Shown piece after piece: positions 18,899 to 25,405 of a DNA stretch of 64,000 bases; position 1 is the first letter of the stretch; every line of letters begins with the position of its first letter. Both the position numbers and the translations under genes were made by a program. The stretch covers positions 434,001-498,000 of the forward strand of contig NZ_QUHR01000001.1 in the NCBI RefSeq assembly GCF_003479605.1. Reading direction: 5' to 3'. Source of the stretch: Roseburia sp. AF12-17LB. Lineage in GTDB: Bacteria > Bacillota > Clostridia > Lachnospirales > Lachnospiraceae. Under the pieces are notes generated by a model. That model ran no database searches. It saw only the letters and a program-made list of their open reading frames with translations, and was not told the DNA's origin.

Positions 18899-18927
18899 TG
18901 GATAATCCCCGGTTATTCTTATATAAT
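18899..18927 (+). promoter_or_regulatory. Possible glmS promoter
   Basis: A perfect TATAAT is preceded after 17 nt by TGGATA (4 of 6 matches to TTGACA). It lies 91 nt before glmS. No glmS ribozyme core is recognisable in the leader. Confidence 0.4.
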
Positions 18928-19018
18928 GTCAAAAGGACGATAAAGACAGTTCTATAAAAGATAGGATGAAACAACAGCAATTGGAATAGAATGTAAAAGA
19001 AAAGCAGGAGGAAGAATT

Positions 19019-20845
19019 ATGTGCGGAATTGTTGGATATATAGGGAAGAAACAGGCTGCACCAATTTTGTTGGATGGACTTTCAAAACTGGAGTACCGTG
19101 GTTATGATTCGGCAGGTATGGCAATCTTTGATGGGAAGAAGATTAACATGGCTAAGGCGACCGGAAGATTAAAGGTATTATCTGAGCTGACCCATGAGGG
19201 TGCTACCTTGCCGGGAACGGTTGGAATCGGTCACACACGCTGGGCAACCCATGGTGCACCGAGTGATATCAATGCGCATCCACATTTCAATGAAGCCGGT
19301 ACGATTGCTGTGGTACACAATGGTATCATTGAAAACTATATGAAATTAAAGAAAAAGTTATTAGAAAAAGGCTATAAGTTCCAGTCAGACACGGACACTG
19401 AGGTTGTGGCCCAGCTGCTGGATTATTACTATACCGGGAATCCATTGGAGACCATTACCAAGGTCATGCATCGTGTGGAAGGTTCTTATGCACTGGGAAT
19501 TATCTTTGCAGAGAATCCGGATGTTATCTATGCAGTCCGTAAGGACAGTCCTCTGATTGTAGGAAGAGGTGAGGGGGAGAATCTGATTGCATCCGATGTC
19601 CCGGCAATTTTAAAATATACCAGAGATGTATATTTTATTGAAAATGAAGAAATTGCCTGCCTCTCCGAGGAAAAAATAGAATTCTTTAATGTAGACGGGG
19701 AATCTATCGAAAAAGAATGCAAACATATCGAGTGGGATATTCATGCAGCAGAAAAAGGCGGCTATGAGCATTTCATGTTAAAAGAAATGAATGAACAGCC
19801 AAAGACCATAAGAGATACCATCAGTCCGCGTATCAAGGATGGCAGAATTGTCATCGATGAGCTTGGAATGAGTGACGAAGAAATCAGAAATATCAGCAGA
19901 ATTCACATTGTTGCCTGCGGTTCTGCTTATCATACCGGATTTACCAGTAAGTATATTTTCGAGGGAATGGCAAGAATTCCGGTAGAAGTAGATGTGGCAT
20001 CTGAGTTCCGCTACCGGAATCCGATTTTAGAGGACGGAGCCCTTGTCATTATTATCAGTCAGTCCGGAGAGACAGCAGATTCCCTGGCGGCACTCCGTAT
20101 GGCAAAAGAGCGTGGCGTTAAGACCCTTGGTATTGTAAATGTAGTTGGAAGCTCCATTGCAAGAGAGGCAGATAAAGTAATGTATACCTGGGCTGGACCG
20201 GAAATTGCAGTTGCAACTACAAAGGCATACAGTGCACAGCTTGTGGCACAATATCTTCTGGCAATTAAATTTGCACAGGTTCGTGGTAAAGTTTCAGAAG
20301 CAGAAGTAGGAGAAATGCTTCGTGACCTTAAGAAACTGCCGGATCAGGTAGAAATGTTACTGAGCCATAAAGAGAAGATCCAGAAATTTGCCAACCGTTT
20401 CATTGCAGCTAAGGATATTTTCTTTATCGGAAGAGGAATTGATTATGCGATTTCCATGGAAGGCTCTTTAAAATTAAAGGAGATTTCCTATATTCATTCT
20501 GAGGCATATGCAGCAGGTGAGTTAAAGCATGGAACCATTTCTCTGATTGAAGATGGTACACCGGTCGTTGCAGTGGCAACACAGGATGCACTGCTGAAAA
20601 AGACCATCAGCAATATTGTAGAAGTGAAGACCAGAGGCGCATTTGTCATGGCAGTCACCAATGAAGGCAATACAGAGATTGAAAAGACAGCAGATTATGT
20701 CATCTATATTCCACAGACCAATGCATATTTTGCCAATTCACTGGCAATTATTCCATTACAGCTGTTCAGCTACTATGTAGCAGTTGGAAAGGGCTGTGAT
20801 GTGGATAAACCAAGAAATCTTGCAAAATCTGTTACGGTTGAGTAA
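19019..20845 (+). CDS. glmS: Glutamine-fructose-6-phosphate aminotransferase
   Basis: This enzyme makes glucosamine-6-phosphate from fructose-6-phosphate and glutamine, the entry step to UDP-GlcNAc for peptidoglycan and surface polymers. It is 608 residues, the normal family length. The N-terminus MCGIVGYIG places the catalytic Cys2 after Met removal, followed by HTRWATHG and SDTDTEV of the glutaminase domain. Two SIS domains follow (CGSAYHTG, ISQSGETADSLAAL, AYAAGELKHG), and the C-tail DKPRNLAKSVTVE is the signature end. The ATG follows AGGAGG. It is located right after the polysaccharide locus, whose amino-sugar demand it may serve. Confidence 0.98.
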   Translation: MCGIVGYIGKKQAAPILLDGLSKLEYRGYDSAGMAIFDGKKINMAKATGRLKVLSELTHEGATLPGTVGIGHTRWATHGAPSDINAHPHFNEAGTIAVVHNGIIENYMKLKKKLLEKGYKFQSDTDTEVVAQLLDYYYTGNPLETITKVMHRVEGSYALGIIFAENPDVIYAVRKDSPLIVGRGEGENLIASDVPAILKYTRDVYFIENEEIACLSEEKIEFFNVDGESIEKECKHIEWDIHAAEKGGYEHFMLKEMNEQPKTIRDTISPRIKDGRIVIDELGMSDEEIRNISRIHIVACGSAYHTGFTSKYIFEGMARIPVEVDVASEFRYRNPILEDGALVIIISQSGETADSLAALRMAKERGVKTLGIVNVVGSSIAREADKVMYTWAGPEIAVATTKAYSAQLVAQYLLAIKFAQVRGKVSEAEVGEMLRDLKKLPDQVEMLLSHKEKIQKFANRFIAAKDIFFIGRGIDYAISMEGSLKLKEISYIHSEAYAAGELKHGTISLIEDGTPVVAVATQDALLKKTISNIVEVKTRGAFVMAVTNEGNTEIEKTADYVIYIPQTNAYFANSLAIIPLQLFSYYVAVGKGCDVDKPRNLAKSVTVE

Positions 20846-20846
20846 T

Positions 20847-21170
20847 TCCAGTGCTTTGACTTAAGATAGCTCCACCGTCCGTTGAATACGGATGCCACAT
20901 AATGCCTGCAAGGGGCACTAAGGATTTCGGATAAAGTTTAATTCATCTGGCAACCGGCGCATATTCACATCCATGTTCAGATGCGCCTCGCTGGCACGTC
21001 CTGTGCCAGCGTTGCCGGGTGCCAGACGAAATCCTAAGTGCCCCTAACAGTCCTTATCAGGCATCCGTACTTCGACGAACGGTGGAGCTATCTATGTCAA
21101 ACATTGGAAAGACTGTTTTTATAGCAAAAAGCAAAACGAAATATTAAGAACGGTGGTATTTCGGTGTGAA
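20847..21170 (-). repeat. Family 1 giant palindromic repeat, copy A
   Basis: This imperfect palindrome lies between glmS and the HtrA gene. Arms 20847-20900 and 21060-21111 pair (for example GATAGCTCCACCG with CGGTGGAGCTATC). The homology to copies B and C continues to about 21170 on one side only, so the outer arm is missing next to glmS. Read on the minus strand it shares the order of blocks with B and C. The branched core is 20947-21025 and includes the invariant loop ATTCACATCCATGTTCA (plus-strand reading) at 20963-20979. No transposase or credible gene lies inside. The remaining gap up to 21286 is AT-rich and shows nothing recognisable. Confidence 0.88.
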
Positions 21171-21286
21171 AATAAAATGTCCTTTTTTATAGAAAAAATT
21201 CTAATGTAAAATATATCCTCTTTTGCAGAGCTTTTTACAAATTAAACATAAAAGAAACATATTTTTCTCAATAAATAAACACAGAA

Positions 21287-21315
21287 CTGACACAATTTAT
21301 GGATATTATCATAAT
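21287..21315 (+). promoter_or_regulatory. Promoter for the HtrA-like protease
   Basis: CTGACA and CATAAT are spaced by 17 nt, each one mismatch from consensus, 36 nt before the ATG at 21351. No CtsR- or CIRCE-like heat-shock operator is visible. Confidence 0.55.
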
Positions 21316-21350
21316 CAGAAAGTAACAAAGAGATGAAAGGAGTAATCTTT

Positions 21351-22838
21351 ATGGAAAACAATTATAACAACAATTTTAACTCCAGCTCTCCTTATTCATA
21401 TAATCAGACGAACCAGCAGACAGGAGACGGAACAAATACTTCATGGAGCAGTCAGGTGAACGGAAATACTTCACAGGGCTACAGTCAGGGAACCCAGTAT
21501 GGACAGGGAAATGCCTATTATAGTCAGGGAACCCAGTATGGACAGGGAAATGCCTATTATAGTCAGGGAACACAGCCATATGGACAGAATCAGCAGAAGA
21601 AAAAACGGAAAGAAAAAGTAAAGAAAGAACATGGTAAAGGTGGATTTGGTGTAAAACTTGCAAAATGTGCAGCTATTGCATTAGTCTTTGGATTGATTTC
21701 AGGAAGCGTATTTGCGGGAACAAATCAGCTGCTTGGAACGAAGTGGAGCAACTCTGAATCTGCTAAGACAGAGGCTTCCCTGAATAAGAGCAGCAGCGGA
21801 GATACCGTTAAGGCAGCAAATACTTCATCCAAAGCAGTAACCGATTTGACGGATGTCTCAGATATTGCAGATAATGTAATGCCATCTATTGTTGCAATTA
21901 CGAATATGAGTGAAAAACAGGTAAGCACCTGGTATGGATATACTGCATCACAGCCACAGGAAAGCTGTGGTTCCGGAATCATAGTAAGCCAGGATGACCA
22001 GTACATCTATGTAGCAACGAATAATCATGTGGTATCCGGTGCCCAAAGTATTACCGTGCAGTTCTCAGATGACAGCACAGTAGCCGCAGAAGTAAAAGGA
22101 ACAGATGCAGGAAGTGACTTAGCAGTCGTTGCAGTTCCGATTTCCGATATCAGCGCAGACACCTTAAGTACCATTAAGGTTGCAACCCTTGGCAATTCTG
22201 ATGACTTAAGTGTAGGTCAGGCAGCAGTCGCAATCGGAAATGCGTTAGGTTATGGGCAGTCTGTTACAACCGGTGTTATCAGTGCATTGAACCGAGAGGT
22301 GTCCGTAGAAAATGATGACGGTTCTACCACCACCAATGAACTGATACAGACTGATGCGGCTATTAACCCTGGTAATAGTGGTGGCGCATTACTGAATGCC
22401 AAGGGTGAAGTAATCGGTATCAGTTCTGTAAAATATTCTGATACCAGTGTAGAAGGTATGGGCTATGCTATCCCGATTAATACAGCGTCTCCGATTATTG
22501 AAAAATTAATCAACCGGGAACAGGTGGATGAATCCCGTTCCGCATATCTTGGAATCTCAGGTGTAGATGTATCCTCCACCGTTGCACAGACCTATAATAT
22601 GCCGGAAGGAATATATCTCTATCAGGTAAAGGAAGGTTCACCGGCAGAGCAGGCAGGCTTACAGGCAGGAGATATTATCACATCCTTTGATGGAAGCAAG
22701 GTTTCATCTACAACAGAATTAAATGATGCGATTAAGTATTGTGCAGCAGGTGATTCTGTAGAAGTTGTATTTGAACGTCAGACAGATGGACAGTATCAGG
22801 AACAGACGGTAACCGTAACTTTAGGGCAGAAAAACTAA
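21351..22838 (+). CDS. HtrA/DegP-like serine protease with PDZ domain
   Basis: This membrane-anchored quality-control protease has 495 residues. A Q/N/G/S-rich cytoplasmic head (1-80, with tandem repeats) and a lysine-rich patch precede one membrane helix (about 105-125). The trypsin-like domain has its triad in NNHVVSG (His), GSDLAVVAV (Asp) and NPGNSGGALL (Ser). A C-terminal PDZ domain follows (about 395-490, GIYLYQVKEGSPAEQAGLQAGDIITSFDG). I chose ATG 21351 because AAAGGAG lies 8 nt upstream; ATG 21333 overlaps that site. It is a single-gene unit with its own promoter and terminator. Confidence 0.95.
   Translation: MENNYNNNFNSSSPYSYNQTNQQTGDGTNTSWSSQVNGNTSQGYSQGTQYGQGNAYYSQGTQYGQGNAYYSQGTQPYGQNQQKKKRKEKVKKEHGKGGFGVKLAKCAAIALVFGLISGSVFAGTNQLLGTKWSNSESAKTEASLNKSSSGDTVKAANTSSKAVTDLTDVSDIADNVMPSIVAITNMSEKQVSTWYGYTASQPQESCGSGIIVSQDDQYIYVATNNHVVSGAQSITVQFSDDSTVAAEVKGTDAGSDLAVVAVPISDISADTLSTIKVATLGNSDDLSVGQAAVAIGNALGYGQSVTTGVISALNREVSVENDDGSTTTNELIQTDAAINPGNSGGALLNAKGEVIGISSVKYSDTSVEGMGYAIPINTASPIIEKLINREQVDESRSAYLGISGVDVSSTVAQTYNMPEGIYLYQVKEGSPAEQAGLQAGDIITSFDGSKVSSTTELNDAIKYCAAGDSVEVVFERQTDGQYQEQTVTVTLGQKN
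21483..21587 (+). repeat. 39-bp in-frame tandem repeat in the HtrA head
   Basis: Two identical 39-bp units (21483-21521, 21522-21560) and a partial third encode repeated YSQGTQYGQGNAY. The perfect identity suggests recent slippage and a length-variable cytoplasmic linker. Confidence 0.9.
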
Positions 22839-22901
22839 AAACGGATAACGAAATGTAATCCTTAGTCATCTATAAAGCAAAGCTACCGATAAGGCAGATA
22901 A

Positions 22902-22953
22902 AACAGCAGTGTCTTAAATATGTTGAAGAAAACATGGACACTGCTGTTTTTTT
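22902..22953 (+). terminator. Terminator after the HtrA gene
   Basis: A 12-bp stem, AACAGCAGTGTC with GACACTGCTGTT, is followed by seven T. The T-tract (22947-22953) also forms the base of the adjoining Family 2 hairpin. Confidence 0.85.
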
Positions 22954-23078
22954 ACTTTACAGGAAATTGCTTTCCTGTAAAGTAAAAAACGCTCCGCGAG
23001 GATGCACACTGCGGCGTATAAGGTAGATGTCGCAAGCGACCGCCGCAGGCGCGAGAATGTGCCAAGGCACATTCTTTG
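22948..23078 (+). repeat. Family 2 structured repeat, copy 1
   Basis: The element starts inside the terminator U-tract with a perfect 19-bp hairpin (arms 22948-22966 and 22971-22989, loop TTGC). A conserved linker ACGCTCCGCGAGGATGCAC follows. Then comes a nested hairpin (CTGCGGCG 23009-23016 with CGCCGCAG 23041-23048, enclosing GTCGCAAGCGAC), and last a 9-bp hairpin GAATGTGCC/GGCACATTC (23055-23074). Near-identical sequence recurs at 31066-31198, and the first third at 25250-25309. Confidence 0.9.
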
Positions 23079-23100
23079 TTACGCAAGTAGCGAGAAAAAA

Positions 23101-23154
23101 TCTAGCAGAAAAGAAGGAGCCAGGTTTGTTTGAGCGAACTTCTTTTCTGCCAGA
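23101..23154 (+). other. Long hairpin downstream of Family 2 copy 1
   Basis: GCAGAAAAGAAG (23105-23116) pairs with CTTCTTTTCTGC (23139-23150), and flanking TCT/AGA extends the stem across one mismatch. No gene covers it, and it has no T-run after it. It fills the rest of the gap before the alarmone synthetase together with an extended -10 TGATATGAT at 23212-23220. Confidence 0.6.
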
Positions 23155-23259
23155 CTTTGGTAAGCGCTGCGATAACTTTAGAAAAAATTAATAGTTGTTT
23201 CGGGTATTTTCTGATATGATAGAAAAGTAAGAAAAATAAACTTATGAGGAAAGTAAAAG

Positions 23260-23937
23260 ATGAATCCATTAGATTTTAGCAGAATAAAAGACGAGGCACA
23301 TCCGGAGGATTTTTTAAGTGAGATGAAACCCTTTGGGGATTTGATGATGTATTACCGATGTGCCATGATGGAAGTGGAAACAAAGTTTAAGGTATTAAAT
23401 GAGCAGTTTTCCACACAATATAACAGGAATCCGATTGAGTCCATAAAAACAAGACTGAAGAAACCGGCAAGTATTATTGAAAAAATCAAACGGAAGAACA
23501 TTGGATTTTCCATGAAAGCAATTGAGGAGAATATGTTTGATATTGCGGGAGTGCGTGTCATCTGTTCTTTTCAGGAAGATATTTATACTATGGCAGATTT
23601 GCTGCTGCAGCAGGATGATATCATTCTGGTAGAGAAGAAAGATTATATTGCACATCCGAAGGATAACGGATACCGTAGTCTGCATCTGATTGTAGATGTG
23701 CCGATATTTTTATCGAACGAGAAGCGCCATATGAAAGTGGAGGTGCAGCTCCGGACCATTGCCATGGATTTCTGGGCGAGTCTTGAGCACAAGCTTCGCT
23801 ATAAGAAACATATTAATAATTCAGAAGAAATAGCAGATAAATTAAAGCATGTTGCAGATGTAATTACAGAAATGGACTGCGAGATGCAGGATATCCGTCA
23901 TATGATAGAATTTATAGACGATAATACAGAATCGTAG
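23260..23937 (+). CDS. Small alarmone synthetase, RelQ/YjbM type
   Basis: This enzyme transfers pyrophosphate from ATP to GDP or GTP to make (p)ppGpp without a hydrolase domain. Its 225 residues fit the RelQ group. Synthetase motifs are visible: an early PIESIKTRLKKPASIIEKIKRK, DIAGVRVICSFQEDIYTMADLL, the substrate-binding HPKDNGYRSLHLIVDVP and VEVQLRTIAMDFWASLEHKLRYK. The C-terminal helix is acidic, as in tetrameric RelQ. An extended -10 TGATATGAT at 23212-23220 may drive it. The ATG follows GAGGAAAG. A small membrane protein gene follows within 40 nt. Confidence 0.93.
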   Translation: MNPLDFSRIKDEAHPEDFLSEMKPFGDLMMYYRCAMMEVETKFKVLNEQFSTQYNRNPIESIKTRLKKPASIIEKIKRKNIGFSMKAIEENMFDIAGVRVICSFQEDIYTMADLLLQQDDIILVEKKDYIAHPKDNGYRSLHLIVDVPIFLSNEKRHMKVEVQLRTIAMDFWASLEHKLRYKKHINNSEEIADKLKHVADVITEMDCEMQDIRHMIEFIDDNTES

Positions 23938-23975
23938 TATACTATAGATATCTGGCACAAGGAGGAGGTAATAAG

Positions 23976-24110
23976 ATGACAGAGGGTGGACTTCTGATTT
24001 TCCTTGGAATTTTAATCTTATTTGTAATAATTGTAGCTGTAATAGCGGTAGTAGCCGCAGTATCCGGGGCCGCAGCGGCAATTGCAGATGAGGACAAAGA
24101 AGAAGAGTAG
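23976..24110 (+). CDS. 44-residue single-pass membrane protein
   Basis: This small gene has a near-perfect ribosome binding site (AAGGAGGAGG, about 7 nt before the ATG). The product has a short N-terminus MTEGG, one long hydrophobic helix rich in I, V, L and A (about 6-37), and an acidic tail DEDKEEE. It lies 38 nt after the alarmone synthetase and directly before a terminator, so it is probably its operon partner. I recognise no family. The strong initiation site, helix and terminator context argue that it is real. Confidence 0.7.
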   Translation: MTEGGLLIFLGILILFVIIVAVIAVVAAVSGAAAAIADEDKEEE

Positions 24111-24118
24111 AGAAAAAG

Positions 24119-24170
24119 AACGTTCCTGAATGGAAATTATTCCAGACGGGAACGTCCTTTTTTGTCTTTT
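24119..24170 (+). terminator. Terminator between the alarmone synthetase unit and cheC
   Basis: AACGTTCC pairs with GGAACGT, with an inner TGGAA/TTCCA pair, followed by CCTTTTTTG. It ends just before the convergent cheC stop codon and may serve both directions. Confidence 0.8.
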
Positions 24171-24176
24171 ACAATG

Positions 24177-24800
24177 TTATAAATCGATACCAAGTCCTTC
24201 AAAAAGCACTTTCATAGAGTCTATTTCAAGAATCAGAATCATGGCACTTTTAATCTGGGTATGGGCAAAACTTAACCGTTCATCAATAAAGAGAACCTGA
24301 TAATCCAGTTTTGTAAATTCTTTTTCCGGGACAGCCAGAATTTCACCAATGGTACCAAGATGGTTCTGCGGTGGTTCAATATCAATAAAGGTATTTGTCA
24401 TTTTTGCAATAGAATTTACATAAGCAGCAGTTGTGATGTTTGCCATTTCGCGCAATACGGATAAATCCATATCATCCAGTGAATCAATGGAAGCGACATT
24501 TTTTTTATAAAAGGTGTTGATAAGCCGGCTGGCAAATTCTTTCTCCACAATCTGAAGCATAACACCATTCATATCACCTTTTACATTTACAGTCATACCA
24601 ATAGCAGTTTTATCTGCCCCACCAAGATAATCTGCAGCTTTGGTATAATCCATCAGGCAGATATTTGGCACTTCAATATCTACCGGTGTATTTAAGAGGC
24701 CTGCCAGTGCAGTAGCAGCATTACCGGAACCGATGTTTCCAATTTCAGCTAGAACGCTTAAATGCATAGAATCCAGTTCTTTTAAATTTAGCATAGACAT
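24177..24800 (-). CDS. cheC: Chemotaxis protein CheC (CheY-P phosphatase)
   Basis: CheC dephosphorylates CheY-P and, with CheD, tunes chemoreceptor adaptation. This 207-residue protein carries both CheC active-site repeats: EIGNIGSGNAATAL near residue 18 and EMANITTAAYVNSI near residue 118, each with the catalytic Glu and Asn. I set the start at 24800 because GGGAG lies 7 nt upstream. A minus-strand promoter (24850-24878) supports a single-gene unit. No cheD, cheY or flagellar gene is adjacent, so it is an orphan copy here. It could act on another response regulator. Confidence 0.9.
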   Translation of the reverse strand: MSMLNLKELDSMHLSVLAEIGNIGSGNAATALAGLLNTPVDIEVPNICLMDYTKAADYLGGADKTAIGMTVNVKGDMNGVMLQIVEKEFASRLINTFYKKNVASIDSLDDMDLSVLREMANITTAAYVNSIAKMTNTFIDIEPPQNHLGTIGEILAVPEKEFTKLDYQVLFIDERLSFAHTQIKSAMILILEIDSMKVLFEGLGIDL

Positions 24801-24849
24801 AAAAACTCTCCCTTTGTCATTACAGTATAAATTTTTCTCGTTTTCGTTT

Positions 24850-24878
24850 ATTATAACATAGGATACAGGCAATGAGAA
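24850..24878 (-). promoter_or_regulatory. Promoter for cheC
   Basis: On the minus strand TTCTCA and a perfect TATAAT are spaced by 17 nt, 50 nt upstream of the chosen cheC start. Confidence 0.5.
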
Positions 24879-24939
24879 TGGATTTTTATGGCATTTCGAA
24901 AGGAATTATAAAGAATTTTGAAGAATAAAAAACTCACCC

Positions 24940-24971
24940 TTGACAAAAGTGCCTGGCAAATTTAATATAAT
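24940..24971 (+). promoter_or_regulatory. Promoter of the valS T-box leader
   Basis: A perfect TTGACA at 24940 is followed by overlapping -10 candidates, TAATAT (spacing 17) and TATAAT (spacing 20). Transcription would start just before the T-box stem I. Confidence 0.65.
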
Positions 24972-24977
24972 GCCTAG

Positions 24978-25254
24978 AGATAAAGGTAATGAGAAAGAGG
25001 AGTACATCGGTACGGTTCTAAGAGAGGACGGCTCATCGGCTGAAAGGTTGTCTGAATACGACAGATGGAAGGTAGCTTTCGAACCGGAAGACCCAGAAAG
25101 CCTGTAACCGGAATCATATAAAGAATTTCAACAAGGCATAAGTTTTCCCGGCACTCCACGTTACGGAGAAGAGATATGCATAGATACTATGTATAACGAA
25201 GGTGGTACCGCGCTGATTCGCCCTTCTTATCCAGCTGGATAGGGAGGGCTTTTT
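24978..25254 (+). promoter_or_regulatory. T-box riboswitch leader, valine specific
   Basis: This leader senses uncharged tRNA-Val and controls read-through into valS. Stem I elements are visible: AGAGAGGACGG and GGCTGAAAG of the distal stem I region, and the specifier loop GGAAGGTAGC, whose GTA (25072-25074) is a valine codon. The T-box sequence AACGAAGGTGGTACCGCG is at 25195-25212. The terminator hairpin (GCCCTTC at 25220 onward with GGAGGGC at 25243-25249, then TTTTT) can be replaced by the antiterminator formed by the T-box. Specifier and downstream gene agree. Confidence 0.95.
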
Positions 25255-25309
25255 AACTTTACAGAAAATTGCTTTTCTGTAAAGTTAAAAACGCTCCGCG
25301 AGGATGCAC
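25250..25309 (+). repeat. Family 2 structured repeat, partial copy 2
   Basis: This copy lies between the valS T-box terminator and the valS start. The 19-bp hairpin is perfect (25250-25268 with 25273-25291, loop TTGC) and uses the T-box terminator U-tract as the base of its 5' arm. It is followed by ACGCTCCGCGAGGATGCAC; then homology stops. Compared with copies 1 and 3, paired positions differ in a compensated way. Confidence 0.88.
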
Positions 25310-25405
25310 CAAGTCCTATACCTTTCAGATAACTGAAATGTCTACTAATAAAGATAGCACTTTTATAAATTACGAAACGTCCAATTTAGAAAAAGGAGAA
25401 CAATT

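Noticed and set aside
18884..19018. Possible glmS ribozyme upstream of glmS.
   Set aside because: The 135-nt leader lacks the conserved ribozyme core and pseudoknot elements. Only a possible promoter and the ribosome binding site are visible.
21483..21587. CRISPR-like array because of regularly spaced repeats.
   Set aside because: The repeats are contiguous, in frame, without spacers, and lie inside a protease gene. No cas genes are present.
24974..25159. Minus-strand open frame within the valS leader.
   Set aside because: It lies fully inside the T-box stem I region and has no initiation site; it is a chance frame.
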